Shown piece after piece: positions 57,901 to 64,000 of a stretch of DNA of 64,000 bases (the stretch's first letter is position 1; each line of letters opens with the position of its first letter). Origin of the DNA: Labyrinthula sp. Ha (taxonomy: Eukaryota; Sar; Bigyra; Labyrinthulida; Labyrinthulaceae); the NCBI GenBank assembly GCA_015227615.1, contig JAALGZ010000003.1:1922001-1986000 (forward strand). The letters run 5' to 3'. The translations under genes were made by a program, and so were the position numbers. The notes beneath the pieces were generated by a model. The model saw only the letters and a program-made list of their open reading frames with translations. It was not told the DNA's origin and did no database searches.

Positions 57901-58949
57901 AGATATAAAACGCACCCTCCTCCAACCTAATCCAACGCAGCCACTTGAACACACGAAACAGGCCAATACCCTCAAAGCCGGTGATACAAACATCCTAAAA
58001 ATATTAAAGGAAAAACAAAAAAGCTGGCTGGAAATATGCACAACGACAGAAATGGATATGGAACTGGCGGAATCCTCAAGGAAACTTGAAGCATATCTTT
58101 TTCCACAAACTGCTACTCCAACTGAAGACTTGAACGTACCACTGGAGCATATAAGAGAAGAACTAGAACACCATGAACCACCCCCTCCCCTTCACCCACC
58201 ACCACCCGGGGAGAACATGCTAACCCCACCACAAACGACACCACAAACAACACCTTAGCTCATCACTTGATACAACTCCCACGTGCATTTCAAATAACTT
58301 CTGGCCTCAGTTGCTTCTTGGATGGATAACTGGAGAAGGCTCAACTGGATCTCTTCATAAACCACGATTATCTTGTAAAACAGAACGATGAGCGACAGTA
58401 AGACTGAAAAACTGGTGCAGGACATCTCGATATGATCAACGAAGGAACTTGAAACAATTTATTTGATATCAGGAACACTGGATATGACGCACGACAATAT
58501 CTCAATCTCTTTCATGATTTCTTGCGTGATTTTTTAATTTCGATTTGGATTATCCACAAATTTTGGGAAATCACTATCTTGGAAGATCAAATGCGATAAA
58601 TGAGTACACGGGAAAACTATCGTGATCATACCAATAGTGTCCCGAAGTCCCGAAAACCAGTTGGTATAACTGATTTCTCGCATGATTTGTGGATAATGAT
58701 TCAGACCTACACAAATCCTGGGAAACCACTATTCTGGGAGATCAAATGCGATAAATGAGTACAACGGGAAAACTATCGCGATCGTGCCAATAGTGTCTCG
58801 AAATCCCGCAAACCAGTTTAGTTTAGTGACAGTAGGAGCACGAGACGGGAAGCCTCCCTAGTGAGCGGCGGACCGGCATCGGACCCTAAGATAAACGCAT
58901 AGGCGGATTTGCAGATGTAGTACCATACTCCTACCTTAACTATTAACTA
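54966..58949 (+). mobile_element. Non-LTR retrotransposon (LINE) with APE-type endonuclease and RT
   Basis: This 3984-bp element lies between 13-bp target duplications. ATG at 55007 (MSSGNTQAVERQS) follows a 41-bp leader. The endonuclease shows ISILSLNVDLL and NVLAIQEVG at 55080-55185, then ILGDWNAQIRH, SEIDFIIA and FDHQPVE by 55850. The reverse transcriptase has KVPGPDGITNEILK, NYRPISLLNTPYKLI, LCLFIDFKKAFDS, LQGDSLSPTLFVLLL, FADDLFILS. A C2HC finger follows (CTSCSRNFSSKDALVGHEAQC), then a Pro-rich tail ending at 58258. The endonuclease has a frame change between 55239 and 55505. From 55505 on, one frame runs through with in-frame stops at 55904 (TGA), 56309 (TAA), 56840 (TGA) and 57755 (TAA). 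The 3' end has TTAACTATTAACTAT, a short tail repeat. It appears full-length but inactive. Confidence 0.93.
58516..58818. repeat. Two diverged 156-bp direct repeats in the LINE 3' untranslated region
   Basis: 58516-58662 and 58672-58818 share GATTTCTNGCNTGATTT at the start, AGATCAAATGCGATAAATGA in the middle and AACCAGTT at the end. Differences are moderate. Since the element's reverse transcriptase starts copying from the 3' end, the repeats may be structured recognition units. Confidence 0.75.
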
Positions 58950-58962
58950 TTAAAGAGGAAAT
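58950..58962. repeat. Target-site duplication of the LINE, right copy
   Basis: TTAAAGAGGAAAT, identical to 54953-54965. Its last two bases are the A and T of the ATG at 58961 of the neighbouring gene. Confidence 0.9.
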
Positions 58963-59677
58963 GAACGAAGAAAAATTTAATGAGACTTCTAGAGAGGAAG
59001 ATGAAGCCTAACATCTTGGATATAGGATTCCTGAAGACGAAACTATGTCAGAGGGCTCTTCGGGATCAGATAGCTCGGATGGTTCCTCCATTGTTGAAGA
59101 AGAAAACAATGCAAGCATAGCAAACGTTAAAAAGGATGTTGATCTGGGGATTAACATGTATGATGGTGAGGAAGATCAACTGCTGCATTCTACTTTAAGA
59201 TTTTCTTCGGGTAATGGTAGAATAAGAAACACAACTCTCTATTTGGAGAAATTTGCAACTGACTTCCGGTCACTGGTACTACATAAGAACTTTGCGAAAT
59301 ACTTTATAAAGGATCTACATGAAGCTGTGGACGTGTAAAAAAGAAAGCAGAAACAAGCTACTGGTGAATGTAATATTGCTACAGATTATCTCCTATCAGT
59401 TGGCAGGTTTGCCTTAGATTTAGATCTATCTGTTCTGTATAACTTCTTTGCAATTACGGGGGAGAATGATGAGAAAGAAGTTTTAGAAAAAGAAAAGACT
59501 AATTCTGAAGTACGCGGAAGCTTAGAAACCGACTCTTTGCTTTCGGTTTCTGAACTTAAAGTCATTGCAAGAGATTGTTATTATGGTTTAGCTCTTCATC
59601 CTAAAGAACTTCACCCAGCAGTTCAGTACGTGTTCGATGATATATACAAGACGCTTGACCCTTTTGGTATTGGATAA
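58961..59677 (+). pseudogene. Unrecognised gene with two in-frame stops, displaced from its promoter by the LINE
   Basis: One frame runs from ATG at 58961 (MNEEKFNETSREEDEA) to TAA at 59675-59677, 239 codons, interrupted only by TAA at 59009-59011 and 59336-59338. No frame shift is needed. The product would have an acidic Ser-rich N-terminus (SEGSSGSDSSDGSSIVEEEN), then helical segments such as RNTTLYLEKFATDFRSLVLH and ATDYLLSVGRFALDLDLSVL, and an end reading YVFDDIYKTLDPFGIG. I recognise no family. Both stops could come from CAA. The LINE sits directly at the start codon and separates the gene from the promoter it shared with the TPR gene, so loss of expression followed by decay is the likely history. 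An 18-nt GT-AG segment around the second stop is possible as an intron but would not remove the first stop. Confidence 0.75.
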
Positions 59678-60013
59678 AAATCTTCAAAGTTTGATACCTT
59701 CATTGCTCCAAAACTTCTTGTACGATTTTGCAATGTTCATTCGGAATCCACAATAGTTGAGTTGGGCCCATAGAAGCTAAGCACCTTTGTAAGTAGGGGT
59801 GCCGTTTGTTGTTATCAAGATATATCAAACGAATTTTGGGGATTTTATTTTGATTTGAGTGAACTTGAGTTTTTACTCGGACATTTTGAGTGCGTTTTAA
59901 TAATATCATGAGTATCATTTGTAGTTTTAGCCATGTGGCCTGCTTTTTTTGTTATTTTGATATTTTCTAGTTTTTTCACTTTCAAGTATCCCATGGGAGT
60001 ACTGTAACAGTTT

Positions 60014-60084
60014 TCAAGTCCATGGGAATCAAACCCATGACCAACTCTTCATCTTCCCATCTTACCCAACTAGGCTAGGAAGAG
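60014..60084 (-). other. tRNA-like fragment, possible tRNA-derived SINE head
   Basis: On the minus strand, TAGCCTAGTTGG fits the pol III A box and GGTTTGATTCC is one change from the B box. The B box sits in a perfect 5-bp T-stem (CATGG / CCATG) with a 9-base loop. The spacing suits a tRNA of about 71 nt, but the acceptor ends (CTCTTCC and GACTTGA) do not pair and no clear anticodon stem forms. So it is not a working tRNA gene. Confidence 0.4.
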
Positions 60085-60733
60085 AGAAGCGGGTAAGGAA
60101 AGCTCAAAACCCAGTCTTTTAAGATGTTTATGGATGCAAGGGAATACAAGCTTTTCTTGGAGCCAGATTTAAAGCTTTAGCATTTTAGTATTTATGACAT
60201 AATTAGAAAGTAGGAGAGGCTTTTTTATCCATAGGGTTTCTCCCCTCCTGTAAATATTTTGAGTTTTATACTTAAGTAGTTTAGCTAGTATGAACTGAGT
60301 ATTTTTGTATTGATATATATATATATTGATGTTCTAGTAGAAGCGACACTTTTATTGGATTTCACAATAAAAAACCAAAGCACATCTGCTCTGTTTAAAC
60401 AATGGTTTTGAATTTGTAGCTTTGAGGCTTATTTGTCATCAAGCTGGTTGTAAAAGTAAAAAAAAATGTACAAACTAACGCTGAAGACTTAAACTTGGTC
60501 CAGTTTAGGCTTACATATTTGCATTTTTTGAGATAATTATTTCATAAGAGCGAATAGAATGCGGCGAAAATAATTACCCCCCCCCCCGTAAACCAATTAA
60601 ATTTACATCTATTGGTTCTATCCAGTTTCTTTCTTTCCACAAATAAGTCAATTTTAAATCTCAAAACCATTGAAACCTGAACACTCAAACAAGATTTGGT
60701 AACTGAACCTTAGGCCATATAGCCCAAATATCA

Positions 60734-60817
60734 TTTGAGGAATATAAAAACCCAAAAAAATATCAAAACTCAAAAAATTTGATGATATCATTAGAGTTTT
60801 GATATTTTTTCCTCAAA
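60734..60817. repeat. Imperfect hairpin of about 84 bp
   Basis: TTTGAGGAA plus ATATCAAAACTC on the left pairs with GAGTTTTGATATT plus TTCCTCAAA on the right. About 15 unpaired bases interrupt the left arm, and the loop is about 22 bases. It could be a small inverted-repeat transposon relic or a terminator-like structure. Confidence 0.6.
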
Positions 60818-61737
60818 CGGTACCCTACATCGTGTCCTCTAAATAACACAATGTTCTATTACCACAGCTTCACCTACTAGATCGAAGTCAGAAATTAATC
60901 GCAAAAAGGGATAGTTTTTATTTACGTCAGCGTAATTTACGTCACTTTACCATTATTTCCAATAGCTTAATTTCCCAAACTTTAAAATCAAAAACCAGCA
61001 ATTAAAATTAGAATGTCGAAAGATTGAAAGAAATGACTAAAGAAGCTCAAGCATCTATCAAGTGAACAAGAAAAGGAAATGTTAAAGATTTATATGAAGG
61101 AGATATACCTGGAGCACAAGATAAAAACATGAAAAAAGAAATTGGAGCTGTCTTACTGGAATTGTAACATCTAACAGGCGGATTTATGTATATGAAACCT
61201 TGGAAGAAAAAAAGTTCAGGATTTACCACACGTACAAGAAACTTATATACATATATATAGGAGAAACATGTAAAAAATATGGTTCAAACAGAGATTAAAG
61301 GATTTTAACATATAGAACAAGATTTCAAACTCTTCAGAACTGCATTTATATAAATGAACCCACGGATCATGGAAAGATTGTCCACGTGAACATGAAACAA
61401 CAAATTCATACATGATATGGAAGGTAAGGATGTTACAAAGATGTTGAAAAAAGAAAATTCATTAAAACTTGTTGTACACTAGTTAAAGATCTCAGGCAAA
61501 GGATCAAGAAAAGATTGACAGAACCTCTTCCTACTGAGAAAATGAATATTTCCCAAAACATAGAAACTGATATCGAAAATATATATATTGCCCACAATAA
61601 AACCAGAAACCAACCAAAGCCAAAAAAAAGTGGGACTAGAGGTAGCTTTTGGCCAAAAAGCTAGCCGTAATCCCACATCAAGGTACAAAAGAAAATGCAT
61701 AACCCTTGCTTGAGGTTTAGCTTGAGTTTTTTTTCCT

Positions 61738-61975
61738 TGGCGTGGGCTTGGGATGGGTAAATGGATTAGGTATCTGTTTTTTTTTCAAGAAGAAACGTAT
61801 ATTATAGGTGAGCATAGGGATCAGGGCTTAAAACTTTTTAGAAGATATGTATATTGTGGGTTACCTGATTGGGGGTGGGCATTGGGATCAGGATCTAAAG
61901 CTGCTTGGAAAAAGATACACATATTGCGGGTTTCCTGATTGGGGGTGGGCATAGGGATCGGGATTTTCTTAGTTT
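61738..61975. repeat. Minisatellite, about 3.5 units of 67-70 bp
   Basis: The core GGGCATNGGGATCNGG recurs at about 61745, 61812, 61879 and 61949. The GATTGGGGGTGGGC variant is found in the last two units. The G-rich strand stands out in AT-rich surroundings. Confidence 0.8.
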
Positions 61976-62307
61976 ATAGGGCCGTTGGATGAAAAGTTTC
62001 AAAACTGATCTCTTGAACGGCCTTCAAGATATATATAGAAGCTATCCCACGATGCATAAAATAATTCCGTGGTTGATCATGAGGTTCATGGATTTCAATT
62101 AAATATATTCTATTTGGTTTTACGAAGACGTGTTTGAAGGGTTTCTACTTAATTATAATGAAGATGTTGATCGAGGTTGTTCTGAAGTGAGTACTGTATA
62201 GGAAAACTTCGCATGAGAAAAGGAGTTGCTAGAACAAAAGGTCATAGGTAAGTACTACATAGGAAAACCTGCTTAATTGTTTAAATTCAATCGACTTTGA
62301 CTTGCAG

Positions 62308-64000
62308 CTACACTGCCTTTTCTTCGCATCTTCCTCTTTCTCGGTGATAAGATTGTTTATCCAGAATGTTGAGAGAGTGACATATCCAAATCGGAAAAGT
62401 CACCATCTGCATTTTTTTCAATGCATCTGTCATTTTTATGACAGTTGCATATGTTTTTCGCCACCCCTCATCTGTACTATGTTGAGCTTCTTCACATAGG
62501 TCCCTACATGCTGTGTTGAGCATGTAAAATGTTACAACTGGCTTCTGCAGAACTTTCCAATCTTTAAAGCCAGGAACTTTCACATTAAAATTTAAGACTC
62601 CCTCTTCAGGAGTTGTTGATCGTCCAAGTTCTTTTAATCCAACTTCATGAAGAGGATGTTCCTGAAAACGCCATCTAGGCAACAAGTTTACCTTGTCAAT
62701 ATATTTTCTTTTTTTTGACGCAGATCCTAGCATAGTGACGACAAGGTAGCTTCAAATTAGTCCATGTTGAGCAACTGCATTCAGGATGAACCCAGCCATT
62801 GATACCCCTCACTTCAACATTATATAATCTGGAAATATAGCTCTCTGTTTCTGAAACAATATAGGTCCAGTCCCCATTATCAGCAACAACGTAGCATCCA
62901 GTTACTTTCTTAATTTCTCTGGTCAACATCTTTTCAACCTCTTCAGAAATATCTTCCCCTTTGGAAATTAGTTTTTTCAACTTTTTCAATGTAGAATTTG
63001 TATAATCAACAACTTGATTTTCATGAAAACTAATTAATTGATCAATTGTCCAATTTTTTTGTTTAGATGAAAGTTGACCACTACCCTTAAATTTAGCATG
63101 AAACCCTTCAAGACGTTGAGTAGAAAGATGACCAAGTGTTAGTTTTCTTTTTACATATGTCCAACATATATTTTCTTTCTGTACATTAATACGTTTTAGA
63201 AGCTGTTGTTGTTCGGGATCTGGAAAATCAAATTTTAGCTTCTGAAGATGGGCATCCAGTTTTTCATTTGTATGAAAGCCCTCCCTCACAGCCTGGTTGA
63301 CACGATCAAGGAAGTCACTTACATAGGGACCTTTTAATCCCTTTGCCCAGGTGAAAAAGATGCAGAAAAATGTTTAACACATCTCACATGTTCAGCTCCA
63401 AGAAGTTTTGCTGCTTTTGCTAAGGCCAAGGAACTATCGCTCATCATAACTTCTGTGTGTTCAAGACCAAGATCCTTCAATCCTCTGATGACTTGCTCAT
63501 GGTTTTCGGTTTGCATTAATGTACAACCGAAATTAACAGTTTTCATGAAGTAATCAACTCCCACGGGGAACATTGCTACAAAAATGTAGCGTGACAAACC
63601 GTGGGTGGTGTCAATTTGTATTGACTCCGAATAAATATTTTTTAGTTTTACTTGTAGTTGTTCTTAAAATGTTAAACCTTTTAGCCTAGGTCTTCCTTCT
63701 GTGTCATTTTAGTAATTTTCAAAAATTCCACCATTACTTAGACATCTTTTACCTTTTTTAATTAAAATTTGAATATTATTATCTGCTGAATCTCTTCCTT
63801 CTTCTCTAGCCTTCTTTAATTGACGTAAAATTAAAGTTTTATCAAATTAAACCCCTGGAAATTCCCGATGAAGTGCCACTTCCACTGATGTTAAGGGAGT
63901 GTCAGCAACTCCAAGGTACTTCAACATTTTTATTTCAGGAGATATTAAGGCCGACTAAAGCTTTCTTTCAGTTTTACTTATCTGTACTTCATGTCCTAAG
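62308..64000 (-). mobile_element. MULE transposase, family E, running off the window end
   Basis: On the minus strand, decayed N-terminal sequence fills 63600-64000 and continues outside. The core at 63334-63597 has MSRYIFVAMFPVGVDYFMKT and VMMSDSSLALAKAAKLLGAE followed by CVKHF. The frame at 62696-63289 carries helical KLKFDFPDPEQQQLLKRINV and the SWIM finger CSCSTWTNLKLPCRHYARIC. It continues in an overlapping frame at 62308-62733 (RWRFQEHPLHEVGLKELGRS) to the C-terminus. At least two frame changes separate the pieces. Sequence differs from families A and B throughout, so this is a third lineage. Confidence 0.85.

Larger units (their letters stand above)
59678..62299. other. Gene-poor stretch with small repeats
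   Basis: No gene is recognised over 2.6 kb. It holds a tRNA-like fragment (60014-60084), a TA run near 60315, a run of 11 C near 60578-60590, a hairpin (60734-60817) and a minisatellite (61738-61975). Short frames here have no supporting features. Confidence 0.5.

Noticed and set aside
59333-59353. An 18-nt GT-AG intron that would remove the second stop of the displaced gene
   Set aside because: It is shorter than the supported introns, and the first stop at 59009 has no such explanation, so a pseudogene is simpler.
60578-60592. Run of 11 C in AT-rich DNA
   Set aside because: A single homopolymer with no associated feature; probably a simple-sequence accident.
1-64000. CRISPR arrays, rRNA or bacterial operon structure
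   Set aside because: No regularly spaced repeats with unique spacers, no rRNA-like sequence, and all genes and elements are eukaryotic in type.

Overview
The window is AT-rich nuclear DNA from a microbial eukaryote with the standard genetic code. Long reading frames such as the cullin contain no internal TAA, TAG or TGA. The cellular genes are a CUL1-type cullin, the U2AF small subunit, the AP-1 sigma adaptin, a fused UMP synthase in the order OMP decarboxylase then orotate phosphoribosyltransferase, a CLYBL-type lyase, an aldo-keto reductase, a TPR membrane protein and a secreted-looking peptidase S74 protein. Introns are tiny: 27, 29 and 31 nt are well supported, and four to six nearby or alternative ones are less certain. 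Mini-introns plus the reversed UMP synthase suggest a protist outside animals, fungi and plants (a rhizarian or stramenopile relative is a guess), but no marker here fixes the lineage.

Layout. Positions 1-5380 and 22523-32772 are two arms of a large inverted repeat around a 17-kb spacer. Each arm carries a CLYBL-type gene, a 246-residue membrane protein gene and a broken Mutator-like (MULE) transposon. The left CLYBL copy is frameshifted. The right arm holds a recent Ty1/copia element (26141-31006) and the left arm keeps the empty site. The spacer carries the cullin and S74 genes, flanked by MULE relics.

Right of the arm, 32924-40506 is a Ty3/gypsy-type LTR retrotransposon. Between its integrase and its 3' LTR it carries a chromodomain, a Myb/SANT-like domain and an MT-A70 adenine N6-methyltransferase. 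This is the most unusual content of the window.

From 41.6 to 44.9 kb lies a compact cluster: U2AF1 and AP1S diverge, and AP1S and UMPS converge with 9 bp of shared coding sequence. A gene-poor stretch with a MULE relic follows (45-52.8 kb). The aldo-keto reductase and TPR genes then converge with a 6-bp gap. A 4-kb non-LTR retrotransposon with a 13-bp target duplication sits between the TPR gene and a former divergent neighbour. It landed on that neighbour's start codon, and the neighbour is now a pseudogene. The window ends in gene-poor sequence with small repeats and another MULE running off the end.

Overall the host genes are packed tail-to-tail or head-to-head with almost no spacing. They stand as islands in long tracts of transposon remains and unrecognised AT-rich DNA.
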